NCBI GenBank assembly: GCA_013407085.1
Contig: JACCGJ010000271.1
Location: 65,202-129,201 of the forward strand
Origin: Atriophallophorus winterbourni
Lineage: Eukaryota > Platyhelminthes > Trematoda > Plagiorchiida > Microphallidae
Direction: 5' to 3'
DNA: 64,000 nucleotides
Shown piece by piece: positions 22,110 to 32,870 of the stretch (positions are counted from its first letter, which is position 1; every line of letters starts with the position of its first letter). The position numbers and the translations under genes are program-made. The notes under the pieces are model-generated. The model made no database searches. It was not told the origin of the DNA and saw only the letters and a program-made list of their open reading frames with translations.

Positions 22110-23188
22110 TTGTAACGGATTCACTAGCACTTCGATTTGCATCAGGCTTACGGATAGCAGATGTCCTTAAAGCTACGTTTCTCCTATTCTAGGCAGAAAC
22201 GTTTTGTCTAATATGAGAGGGAGGGTTGTCCAGCTTAACCCGAAGCTTGTCTAGAAATGTTTTGGCGATGTATTTACCCCCAGACAGTAACGCATCCCGA
22301 TCCACCTGGTATTCGAATTCTACCAGCATTGGCCGAGGGAGGTTATCAATCTTCCATCTCCCTACACGGTGAACTCGCGCTGTGGGAGTAGAAGGCCTCA
22401 AACCTACCATCAGAATAAGATCGCTGATAAATCTGCGATGGAAATCTTTTCGACCTTTTGATTCCCTGATGAAAGGCTCCGCTCGGTTAAAAACCAGTAC
22501 ATTTCAGGGTCTAGTTTTTTAAAGAAGAAGAAGAATTGCCATGCAGGGCCTCAAATTGCTTACACAAACAGTTTAATTCCTGGATAATTTGATCCAGTTT
22601 AGGTGAGCCAGCAACCTTCCCACGTTGCTTCCTTTGAGTAGTTGCTTTACTATTCTTGGTACGCCTATTCGGAGTTCCGGCTTCGTTGACCACCTTCGGA
22701 GAGGAAGCTGGGTTCAGAGGACGAGGTAACGGGCTAACTATGTCTACATTTTCGGGAAATGCAATTTTTTCCACCTTCTTATGTGCATGCTTTTTAGAAC
22801 ATCTGGCACCATTTACCACCTTAGGAGAGGTAGCTTGCTTAGGAGAACGTTGTAACTGGCTGGATTTGTGAGCTATCCCATTGCTTGCTGTAGTCTCAGA
22901 ACTTATATTCGCCCTCACAACAGATGCGTACGTTTAGGCGGGTAAAAAATCTGACGAGCGTAACGACGACACGCTATTCCTTGGGTTTTGGCAAGCGGCG
23001 TCAATGGCAGCCTTATGGCAGCCGATGCAATACCACTGCAACCAGCGGTATTTTGCATAAATCCCGTAGTGAGATTTGTGTATACCAGAGCAGTTAGGTT
23101 GAGCCCAACGCTTGCAAGCTGTGCACTCAATTCCCTTATCCACCATTTTGCCGAATTTGCCGTTGAGGCAGGTATATTTTGCATTCAT
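22110..23188 (-). pseudogene. Family-B ORF1: PHD-like zinc finger plus RRM-like protein, broken
   Basis: The first block (22934..23188) has a Cys/His pattern of PHD type: CLNGKFGKMVDKGIECTAC, WAQPNC, IH and WLQWYCIGCH. A basic Ser/Pro/Lys-rich linker follows (22511..22918), with SPKVVNGA and SPKVVNEA internal repeats. The last block (22189..22410) has RVGRWKIDNLPRPMLVEFE and resembles the RRM-like part of LINE ORF1 proteins. The blocks are in different frames separated by stops, so the gene is broken. CR1-clade ORF1 proteins are nucleic-acid chaperones that bind the element RNA; that role here is inferred. Confidence 0.7.
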
Positions 23189-23215
23189 ATCTATCGGTTA
23201 AAGGTATGAGTAATG

Positions 23216-25594
23216 ATAGATCACTAGACAATTACAAGCTCAATTTATCACTAGCGTAGTTAATCAGCAAAAATATCAATAATGTAGTAAAATAATCATT
23301 CCATTTTACAGCAAATTCAAGGAATAGCGAAAATTCGTAATGATATTTTATCGGAGCGTGAGAAATACAACCAAGCTCAACAAAATGTATCAGGTTCATC
23401 TTCGGTATCCACAGGTTAATACAATGAAAGATAGGATTAAATGAAGAGTTGCCGGTTATACCGCAGAATGAGATGTTAGCTATTTGAATTCATTGAAATT
23501 CAAATTGAAGTTTCTGAATTATGAAGTGAAATTCAACTATCAATGTTTGCGAATGCATCAATTTCTAAATATTTTACTTTCTTTAATGGCAATTATAATA
23601 TGGTTTACTCAATAAAACGTCTAAGTTCTAAGCACAGGCCGCTGGTAAGCCACTAGTTTTTCGGAAACCTGGTGTTGAACTACTGGCTTGGGCTTCCCAT
23701 AGCATGGGAAATCTCTCAAAACATTGTAATCTTAACGCAAGAATTTGAGGCAAATTATCAAAATCTATTTTCGAATATTATCTCAAAACAAGGGAACTGG
23801 AACCCAATAAAGTATTTGTGTTATTGTTTAAGCATTTTACCATTTTTCCTGTATCGTGCGAGGTACTGGGACAAAGTGTGTGTAAACAATACGAACTAAA
23901 TGTTCATCAGACCGACGTCATTGGAACTTGAACTTAAGAATGATGACACTGCTACTACTAATATTAACATTTATTTCATGTAATCGGTCACTCAGTATAC
24001 ATGTACCAAATCTGACGCCATGAAATGGTAACTCCAGGAGGAAATGGAAGTGTTCAAAATGCGTGTGTTGCTCTCAAGTAACAAAAAAGATCTAAGAGGA
24101 ACCAGAGGAACTCTTCTCTCACATACATCTCAATTATCCCGTCTGGTGAAATTAAATGCTGTAGGATACTTGAAAATCTTTCTGTAAGCAACCTGTTAAA
24201 CATCAGCACAATCGGATGATGTTCAACACGATTCATTTTGTAAACCACATTTTGTAACATTTGTGAGATACACATTTTGGCTTTTCATGTGAACAGACTT
24301 TCCAAGTAGTCTGAGACAACCCTCGTTCGCAAACTTGCGCATAAATACTAAAGTTTCGACTTCCATAACAATTAAGTCAACTTTACAGCAGCTACATTGG
24401 AGAGGGGACACGCAGCTTGTGCGGAGCTTCTACTCCGTTAATAAAAACACACGCAGAGATTTACAAACGTTGTTATGTCTACTGTATCTCACAGTTTTAT
24501 TTATTTACGGTTCCCTTGTGTTGAACTTCTGAAAGATTACAAGTTCCACGAAAATTAACCTCCGTTAACGGACCTGATCTTGCTATGAGCGTTTTCATAT
24601 TCATAAGTGTATACGGTAAAGTCGATCCAGTATTTCGCCTGTGGACATTGATTCAGAAATTTGAGCGGGTAACCATACACTGATGTATACATTTCTTGTT
24701 GTATAGACAAGTGTATAACCTCCTGGAATAATCCATTCTGCAGCTTGATGCCTACAGATGCTTGCGCTAATTGAACTAAGGTTTCGCGCATTTGGATGTA
24801 CCAATGTTGCTGAAAATTAATAGGGATTCGATATTCAATTTGTAAGTGATTTTCGAGTCAAATACGGGATAGACGTTTTATATTGCAGACTTTCTTGGCT
24901 AAAATGCTACTTATACTTGGAAATAATTAATTGGAGACAGCCATTCTGGTACTTATTGCCTATTAAAACGATCCAACGTATGCAACCTTTTCCTGCTTGG
25001 GTACAGGCAATGGTGAAGCTATTGCATTGCAGTTACGTGAGGTCATTTCATTATTGTACATCTAGTGATGCCGCATTAAATTGTAATAGATAGCCCTGAT
25101 ATTATATTCGAAAATTGACGAATCGAATTGAAACGCTACCGAGAATAAGGGACTTCTATGCAACTAAGGCAGGAAGTAACAATTTACAAAACTGGATTTC
25201 AGTCATGCTCATTCCTAAGTTCAATTTTATAAATGTTCCCAGCCGCTTACAAACATTGCAACATATATTGGTTCGTTCAATTATACACGCTCACCGTGGG
25301 GTATCAGCGCAGACCCTAGAATTTACCAACACGTCGTGCATAACATGTTTAGAGGTATACCAAACACCTGTGTTTACGTGTGATCGCCGGACGTACGTAT
25401 AGCGAAGACTTTGAAACGCCTAATCATGTAGTGCAGTGTGCATAGGAGATAGACTTAAGTTTGCAAATTTATGGTTAATTCGGTTGAATACATTGGTTTC
25501 AAACACGACCAAAATGGTTTACATCCATAACATGACCGGATAAATCACATCCTGATGACATCGTCACCACGAAACAGAACGGAACTAGGAATTT
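23216..25594. other. No recognisable gene
   Basis: I see only short frames without domains, and AT-rich sequence. A plus-strand frame at 25115..25402 may be the far upstream part of the Gypsy copy that follows, but I could not match it to a domain. Confidence 0.45.
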
Positions 25595-26830
25595 TTATTT
25601 GCGCACTGGCCATTACAGAGGAATTTTGCCAGACCTATCTGTTATTATATCTGTGTTGCATGATTTTCTAGATAAGTTTGCAAATTACTCTTGAAAGCTG
25701 CAATCATTTGAAAATGCTGAAAGATTGACCTTGGTTCACTTTGATCCTAAGAACTGTCTTGTTCTGCAGTATGACGCTCTGCGATACGGCGCTAATGCGA
25801 TGGTTGCTTAACAGTTTGATTTTAGAGGCATTCGGCCAATAGCATATGCATCACTCACAGTACACTCTTTAGCGAAGAATTATTCACAATTGTATACGGA
25901 TGGTTTCACCGTAGTATTCGGGGTTAATCGTTGCCAATAATATTTATGAGTAAAGGATTTCAACATGTTAAACGAGCATAGACCATTCTTGTATGTATTG
26001 TGAGAAAACAGGGAAATAGGCATGATCATCACACATTGTATGTTACGTTGGAGGCTTAAGCTTTCATCTAAGAACTGTCAAATATAACATGTTTCAAGAA
26101 GAAACAATGTTTTAGAAAACTTGTTGCGCCAAATATCTTTCAAACCAGCCACCAACTCAATAGACATACCGGATGACATCATGATTCCGCTAAAAAACCT
26201 CGACAGCGCGCCCACATCAAGTACAAAATAGGTGTCTAAATGGCAGATGATGTGGTTCTTTCTGAAGTATAACTCATGTGATTGCGTGGCTAGACAATTG
26301 AAACATGTGAAAACAACCGAAATGATTTGATTTCCGTTTAGAATTAAGCCATTAAGATAACTGGGAACTTAAAGTCCAACGGATCGTGGTGCACATGTAT
26401 TTAAGACCAATCATAGTGAAAATGCTACATGATTCCCACTCAGGTGTTGTAAGAATAAAGTCTATAGCGTGTGGCCGAGAAGTGACAATGATATTAAGGA
26501 CGGAGTACGGATTTGTCATGCGTGTCAACAGTATCAACTTAACAAAACCCTGGTCGAATACAGCAATGACAACTACCAGAAGGTCAATTCAGCGAGTGCA
26601 TTCGGATTACTTCGGTCCGATAGAATAAAAGATGTTACTTGTCGTTATTGATACGCATTGAAAATGGATTGATGTCTGAATTGATCATACGATAAAGGTC
26701 GAGAAGTTACTGACAATGCTACACAATTTATCAGCAGAGTCGTAGATGAGTTTCAAGAGATGAATGGAATTCATCAACTAACAACTGCATCATAACATTC
26801 TTTTTCAAAACTAATTTTCAGAACGTGCCG
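25595..26830 (+). mobile_element. Degraded Gypsy-type pol (RNase H and integrase)
   Basis: Fragments in shifting plus-strand frames follow Gypsy order. HYRGILPDLSVIISVLHDFL (~25610..25670) matches the RT connection. PKNCLVLQYDALRYGANAMV and RPIAYASLTVHSLAKNYSQL (~25745..25890) match RNase H. MLHDSHSGVVRIKSIA and CHACQQ (~26420..26540) match the integrase H2C2 zinc finger, and VIDTHWKWIDV (~26640..26670) the start of the integrase core. Stops and frameshifts are dense. No LTRs were found. The RNase H/integrase sequence differs from the neighbouring element at 27240, so this is a separate lineage. Confidence 0.75.
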
Positions 26831-26999
26831 TTCAAACCATCACATCGTTTTTTGCAGAACAACAGAAGGTTATCTCGCAGATGAAGCTGGATTTGTTTCT
26901 GAGGTCCTATCACAACACACCCTTTGACTTTATACAGAATGATTTGGCGGAATTGATGTTCGGTTGAACGTTGCGCATGCGTATGGATCTCATGTTCCC

Positions 27000-27396
27000 T
27001 GAACATCGTGTACAGATCGCCTAATTTTGTAGCAATTTGTAATTTCACTTTCTTTTCAAATGTATTCCCATCTCTATCGATGCTTGTTTTAATCGACGAT
27101 TATTACACAATATACTGTTTCCGCGCGCGTTATCCTTTTGCTTTGTTCGCGGGTGCTGTATTGTTGTGTGTTTGTGAATCACGACAGTTAACGGCAGAAT
27201 TAACGGTGGCCGCATTTTTCAGCTTCGTGTAATACCATCGCCGATCAACGCGACACACAGGAGATCGGAGTTGGAATTATTTCCTGTGTAGATAATGTCA
27301 TCGGATAATAAATTTTCACTTATCGTGAATTCGTTCCTCAATCCGGTTTTACAGTAACATTTTTTGTGTTATATTTTTGCACTTATCCACTACATA
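27000..27396 (+). other. Candidate 5' LTR region and primer-binding site of the second Gypsy element
   Basis: Non-coding sequence directly upstream of gag, with a TGGTGAGCCC motif at 27399..27408 that could be the tRNA primer-binding site (the LTR would end just before it). No matching 3' LTR was seen in this window, so the LTR call rests on position only. Confidence 0.35.
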
Positions 27397-29246
27397 ATTG
27401 GTGAGCCCGTTTTTAAATTTTTCACTCAGAACGCTCATTAATTTTTGCAATTTTCCCATAATATCGATTCAACCAACCGAATCGCAAGTGAACGTTTTCG
27501 GCTGAACAACACCGCATTTGACCCTGCTAACCCGCATTTCTTGTTCATTCAGGTAGAAGGCATGTTTCATTTTAGACGAATTACCAAACAATACGTCATG
27601 TTTTCTTTTGTACCATCGCAGTTTCCATCTTATATCGCAAAAGAAATACTAGACGTCATCAATCCTATGTCGTCCAGTTCACCTTACGGCAAGCTGAAGG
27701 CTGCTGTAATTAAGTGTACTGTGTTTTTTGATGAAGCCAGGCTAAAGCAACTGCTCGCTGGTGTGGAACTCGGCGATAGAACTCCTTCACAGCTTTGCAT
27801 CACATGCAATCTCTCGCAAACAACACAAAGTTAGACGATTCTGTCCTACTGCAAATTTGGTTTGAATTGCTTACCATGCAGCACCACTGTCATCGTTGCA
27901 GTGTAGGTTAAAAAAGTTTGTCTTGACACGTTGGCTGAACTCGCAGATAAAATTAACGAACGCTTCGACAGAACCAGCATTAATCAAGTATCAGAAGGAA
28001 GTAACCTCTCAAAGCTTAAAGCCACCGTGGCCACGCCGATTAAGAAAGTCTCATCCTTACATCTCACCATTCGAACATGGAACGGTCTGAAACGTCTAGA
28101 TTTTAACCTCAGAGTCGATCTAAAAATAGAAGCCGTTCTCGTACTCGTGATACTGATTGGTTCTGCTATTACCACAGTCGGTTTGGTGACGCTGCGCGTA
28201 ATTGTCGCCCCCGTTGCAAACATCTTAATGCTGGCACAAACCGTGTCAGGAAACCACATATCGAGTCAGCAATGGCAACGACCGCTCATAACAAGCCGGC
28301 TAGTCGCCTCTTTTACGTCTGCGGCTCATCTACTGAACTTACCTTTCTCGTCGACACAGGCGCCGAGGTTAGTGTATACCGCGCAGTTGCGAAAAACGTA
28401 ACCCACTTCCATCAAGCATCACAACGAATGCGACTAACGATTCGAAAATCTCGATTTATGGTGAGAAACGTCTAAAACGCTTCGTCTTTCTGATAACCGA
28501 TGTTCAAAAGCCTATAATCGGTATCGACTTCCTGACGAAGTACGGTTTTGTAGTCGATCTTCAAAATCGACGAATACATGACAATACCACGTCACTCAAC
28601 GTGTCCGGAAAAATCTGTTCCATCAGCTCACATGGTCTGCACATTTCCGTTCCAAATAATGCCACATACAGCAATATCTTGCACGAACTTCCCACATTAA
28701 CACGCCTGTCATCATACACGGAGCATTTGATATAATTAAACCGTCCACTGCTCCGTTTGCATCGCCATCGAATATGGTCGCCAAGAAGAACGGCGATTGG
28801 AAACCTCGCGGCGATTACCTTGTGTTGAATAGCTTTACACAGCCTGACCGCTAACCTATTCTGCACATTCATGATTTTTCGCTCAGCCTTGATGGAAAAT
28901 AAGTTTTCTCCAAATTTGACCTCATACGTGAATACCACCATTTTCCAATGGCCCCTGACGATATTGCTAAGACTGCTGCAATATCGCTATTTGGTCTTTT
29001 CGAATTACTTCGCATGATCTTCGGCTTGCGACCGCAGCACAGTCTTTTCAAAGGTTCATGGATCAGGTTCTTGATTTCGTCTTCGTTTATATTGACGTAT
29101 TAGTAGCTAGTTCATCATACGAGGAGCCTGTACGATAACTGCGTGAATTCTTCCAATGTTTTGCCCAATACAGCGTTACTATCAATCCCGACAAATGCGT
29201 TTATGGCCAGTCGACTATTGAGTTTCTCAGCCATAGGATTGACAGT
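27240..29246 (+). mobile_element. Gypsy-type LTR retrotransposon, gag to RT (5' portion)
   Basis: Gag capsid-like region at 27500..27790 (PHFLFIQVEGMFHFRR, LGDRTPSQL), then LDTLAELADKINERF, a basic linker, the aspartic protease with the active-site triad in LTFLVDTGAEVSVY (~28335..28380), and the RT with FSKFDLIREYHHFPMAPDDI and FGLFELLRMIFGL (~28905..29030). It is broken by frameshifts and stops. It resembles the flatworm CsRn1-like Gypsy lineage in gag and protease, which is my inference. It continues after the nested RTE at 32194. Confidence 0.85.
29235..29246 (+). repeat. Target-site duplication, left copy
   Basis: AGGATTGACAGT here and at 32194..32205 flanks the nested RTE. The base on each side differs between the two copies, so the duplication is exactly 12 bp. 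Confidence 0.9.
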
Positions 29247-29467
29247 TGAATGTTCGAGCTTTCTTCGGAGCGAAAGTGGGAAGTGCGACTCGGCTTTTTA
29301 TCGATTCCCAGTTTTCTGAAGCAGATTCTAGTGGGTTTGTCTTGTTGAACTCGACTGTGAAGGCCTTTGCGAATCTCGCAGTTAGATTAGGTTTGCACAT
29401 ACGAGTGACGTCTATACTAAGCTACTACAATACACTACACAGTTTCTTTGTGGCACGTTTTTGAGGA

Positions 29468-29887
29468 CTATTGCAAGGCTGTGAAAAAAGTGTCTTTTTC
29501 AGCAGGCGTCGCAGAGAGCGTCGGTGCATAAACGTTTACCAACGTAATGGTAGCAGTAATGCACTTTAGATTTAGAGTCCAAATCCGTTCGCATCCCCTG
29601 CTGCTCGATTCTGTTGCTTTTAGTAGGTCTTTTCGAACGGCAAACCTAACTCCATGCAGTCGAGGCTCATCGGAACCTTTTCCTTTCCAAAATGTGTAAT
29701 CTCTTTCTGTTAGTATACCAGTTTCTGGTAATCGCGTCTCTTGCAGAGCAGCCACGTCGACATTCAGTATCTTTAGCTCATTGTTAATAACGGCTGACTT
29801 TCTTACGCCTCTGATATTCGAGACGTCGTCATGGAATCCTGGGAAAATGGATCGGACGTTCCAGGTTCCCAGTTTCAGAACTGACAT
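29468..29887 (-). pseudogene. RTE-like endonuclease domain (inverted 5' segment)
   Basis: 140 codons open from MSVLKLGTWNVRS to TFFTALQ. The family endonuclease (exonuclease-endonuclease-phosphatase fold) nicks target DNA. Visible blocks are TWNVRS (Asn), ALQETRL (Glu) and NVYAPT. It stops within the domain, and the later D and SDH blocks are not continuous. Confidence 0.85.
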
Positions 29888-30567
29888 TTGTTGTTTAGTA
29901 TTTCGATTCGCTGATGCGAAAAAAAAGTCTGCTTGTCAGGTGACTCCTAATCCCAATACACCCAATGAGGATAGCAGACAGTGGCGAGACGGCACTTTAT
30001 TGACGGGGGCTGCCTAGCTTCTGAGATGACTGCTGTGTTGGATTGGGAACGCTCAGCTTTCTTGAGGTTCAAAGGTAGGCCAATAGACGTAAAATTACGA
30101 CTTCTAAGAGCAGCTAGAAATAAGGTCCAACAGACTGCAAGGCGACGTAAAAACGACTATTGGACTGAAATTAGCCTCAATATCGAAAATGCTGTGGATA
30201 CCGGAAATTTTCACAGTATGTATGATGCGATCAAGTGAGCCATTGGTCCAAACAAACTCAAAACGGCTCCCATTAAGTCTGTATCTGGTAACTCGATTGT
30301 CGACAAGACTCAATAGATGGAGAGATGGGTAGAGCCATTTTCCTCATGCACTTGAAAATGTCGAGCGGGTGCCGACCATTGAATATCTAGATACCCATCC
30401 TCCTATGGAAGAGCTCAATAGGGCAATCGACCGCTTAGCGAATGAAAAGGCCCGTGGTCACGACAGAATTTCTTCATGAGCTCATCAAATGCCGTAGAGC
30501 AGCATTATTACAACCTCTTTACCATTTGCTTCTTTAGTGCTGGCAGGAGGAGGGAATCCCACAAGAG

Positions 30568-32150
30568 ATGCGAGACACAAAGATCATAAAGCTATTTAAG
30601 AATAAGGGTGACAGAAGCGACAGCAACAATTACAGAGGATTCTCCCTTCTGAATGTTGTAGACAAATTGTTAGCCAAAGTCTTACAGATCCGGCTACAAG
30701 TTTTAGCTGATGGAATTTACTCTGAATCTCGATGTGGCTTCCGCAAGGGAAGATAAACCGTTGACATGATCTTCTCCATGAGACGACTTCAAGAAAGGTG
30801 TCGGAAACAACGTATGCCATTATACGCTGTTTTCATTGATTTAACTAACGCATTCGACTACGTCAGCAGAAAGGGCCTTTTCAAAATGCTTGATCTGATA
30901 GGCTGCCCCCCATGGCCCCTCAGACTCGTTATTTCACTCCACTCAAGCATGGAAGGCTCGGTCCATTTTTACGGTTGCAGTTCAGAAGCCTTTGTAATTC
31001 GCCGAGGCGCCTTACTAGGGTGTTTTCTTGCCTCCACGTTGTTCGGCATTTCCTTTGCTCTGCTTCTGAAGCACGCTTTTAGGACGAAAACAGAAGGCAT
31101 TTACATACGCACGCGGAGTGATGGCAAGCTTTTCAACCTGAACCGGTTGAGAGCACAAGCCAAAGTACGGGATGTGCTAATCCGTGACCTGTTGTTTGCC
31201 GACGATGCAGGGCTCTATTGCTCACTCCCAAGAGAAACCTACAGTCGCTAATGGACTGTTTTTCGTCGGCATGCAAAGAATTTGGTCTAACAATCCGCAT
31301 GAGCAAGACCAAGTCCTGGTCAAGGGAACTGTATCGCCCCCAAAACATCCTGTTGGAAACTGTCAGCTTGAACCAGTACATCATTTCACATATCTTGGTT
31401 TAACCCCTGCGGATAACCACTCGCTAGACACGGAGATTGATAAGCGGATTGGCAGAGCAGCTGTCATTTTGTCCTGTTTGAACTCTCGTGTTTGGGGTAA
31501 CTGCAAGCTGACTGTAAAGCCGAAGATGATGGTATACAGCGCGTGCGTACTAAATGCTTTACTGTTCAGCAGTGAAACCTGGACCACCCACGCAAGACAC
31601 GGACGGAAGCTGAATGTTTTCCATCTACGGAGCATCGGTCGTATCTTGAACTTATGGTGGATGGACAGACTGACCAACGCTGAAGTGCTTTTTAGAGCTC
31701 GTCTACAGAGCATGTTTAGCCTATTACGTCAGCGCCGCCTGCGGTGGCTGGGTCATGTCTATAGAATGAAAAATGGAAGTATTTCGAAAGATCTACTCTA
31801 TGGTGAGTTGCAATTAGTAAGTTGACCATTGGGCAGACCGCACTTGCTTTACAAAGATGTTTGCAAAAGAGCTACGAAAGCTCTTGGCATTGACCCGGCG
31901 AGCTGGGAACTTCTTGCTCTTGACTGCGCACTTTGGAGGCATTGTGTAAAGCGTCGTCTGTAAGCCGGGAGGAGAAGATACAGCTCTTGGCTGACGAATG
32001 CAGAGCACGCCGCCGGCGTGTAACTAACGCCCTACAACAGAGTTCTGAATACCGTTGCCAGCACTGTGGGAGAGATTGTTTCTCCCGAATCGGACTCTTT
32101 AGTCATTCCAGAAGCCTTAAACATGAAATTCATGCGATTGTGATGTAGAG
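30568..32150 (+). pseudogene. RTE-like reverse transcriptase (direct segment)
   Basis: Frames overlap in register shifts at 30568..30756, 30766..31251, 31184..31825 and 31933..32148. Motifs in order are KNKGDRSDSNNYRGFSLLN, CGFRKGR (followed by a stop), FIDLTNAFDYVSRKGLF, the LFADDAG catalytic box, MSKTKS, SSETWTTHARHGRKLN, RRLRWLGHVYRM, and a CxxC-x-H finger at the C-terminus. Confidence 0.88.
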
Positions 32151-32193
32151 CCATGGTCGACCTCAACCGAATGAGGCGAACAACAACAACAAC

Positions 32194-32205
32194 AGGATTG
32201 ACAGT
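32194..32205 (+). repeat. Target-site duplication, right copy
   Basis: AGGATTGACAGT, directly after the (CAA)n tail of the nested RTE; identical to 29235..29246. Confidence 0.9.
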
Positions 32206-32658
32206 AATGGAATAGGCCAGTTACCCGAAAGGACACGATCCATACTAGAATATCCGATGCCGCTATCAATCACGAGCTTACGCCGTTTCTTAGGCGTCGT
32301 TGATTATTATGGAGAATTTATTTCTAACGCCACTAAGATACTTCAGCCACTCACTGATATGCTTAGAGGTAATACCAAAAAGCTTTAAATTACAACCGCA
32401 ACAGAATCTGCATTCGTCGATGTTAAAGAACTTTTGAGCAACGCTTCCGCTCCAAGTCACTTGAATACCGACGATAACGCGAATTTGGTTATGAAAACCG
32501 ATGCATCAGAAGTTGCAGTCAGAACTGTGTTCCAACAAGAAGTAAATGGAGAAATTCAACAACTGGCCTTTTTCTAAAAGGAAGTTGCAACCATCCCAGA
32601 CTAGGTACAGCACTTTTGGACGCGAACTTCTTGCCATTTACCTAGATATGAAACACTT

Positions 32659-32706
32659 ACAAGACTTCCAAGAATAAAATTTATTTATTTATTTATTTAT
32701 TTACTT
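32659..32706. mobile_element. 48-bp TTTAT-tailed insertion in Gypsy pol
   Basis: The pol sequence is interrupted between ...AAACACTT and CCGTCACC by a short piece ending in ATTT repeats. ACTT is present on both sides (32655..32658 and 32703..32706) and would be the target duplication. It looks like the 3' tip of an unidentified retroelement. Confidence 0.55.
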
Positions 32707-32819
32707 CCGTCACCTACTCGAAGGACGCACCTTTAATGTGTTCATCGATCACAAGCCAATCGTTTATGCGCTTCCGTTTTCCGACAGACCGAAATTTTCC
32801 AGAGAAATTCGTCGACGCG

Positions 32820-32824
<5 letters not shown>

Positions 32825-32860
<36 letters not shown>

Positions 32861-32870
32861 TATATAGATA
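32825..32870. repeat. (TA)n microsatellite
   Basis: Alternating T and A directly after the Gypsy pol fragment; it marks where that element is lost. Confidence 0.9.

Larger units (their letters stand above)
18676..23215 (-). mobile_element. CR1-like family B non-LTR element, nearly full length
   Basis: Read on the minus strand it has ORF1 (about 23188 to 22110), ORF2 endonuclease (21830 to about 21100), linker and reverse transcriptase (about 20700 to 19140), and a 3' UTR that ends in CTGAA pentamers (TTCAG on the plus strand at 18680..18700). Order and content match CR1-clade LINEs. Scattered stops and frameshifts, mainly at 20150..20690 and between ORF1 blocks, show it is inactive. A second copy occupies 61252..64000 with the same 3' end and tail. 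Confidence 0.88.
29247..32193 (+). mobile_element. RTE-like element with 5' inversion, nested in Gypsy
   Basis: The insertion has two opposed parts. 29247..~29985 is inverted (minus strand): endonuclease GTWNVRSIFPGFHDD near 29835..29880, then DVAALQETRLPETG, and the element interior (NPLESASENWESIKSRVALP) at the outer edge. ~29990..32193 is direct: it starts with the next interior segment (LRLLRAARNKVQQTARRRKN), then RT fingers and palm, FADDA (~31195..31210), the RLRWLGHVYRMKNG block, a CQHCGRDCFSRIGLFSHSR finger and a (CAA)n tail at 32180..32193. Inner and outer ends join as expected from twin priming. Stops at 30236 and 30753 and frameshifts break the RT. Confidence 0.93.
32194..32825 (+). 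mobile_element. Gypsy-type element, RT to RNase H (3' portion)
   Basis: After the second target-site copy the pol frame resumes exactly where it broke off at 29246: SLRRFLGVVDYYGEFISNAT, then TDASEVAVRTVFQQEVNGEI and LAFF, and after a small insertion TFNVFIDHKPIVYALPFSDR. It is cut off by a (TA)n tract at 32825. No integrase or 3' LTR follows. A 48-bp tail-like insertion sits at 32659..32706. Confidence 0.85.
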
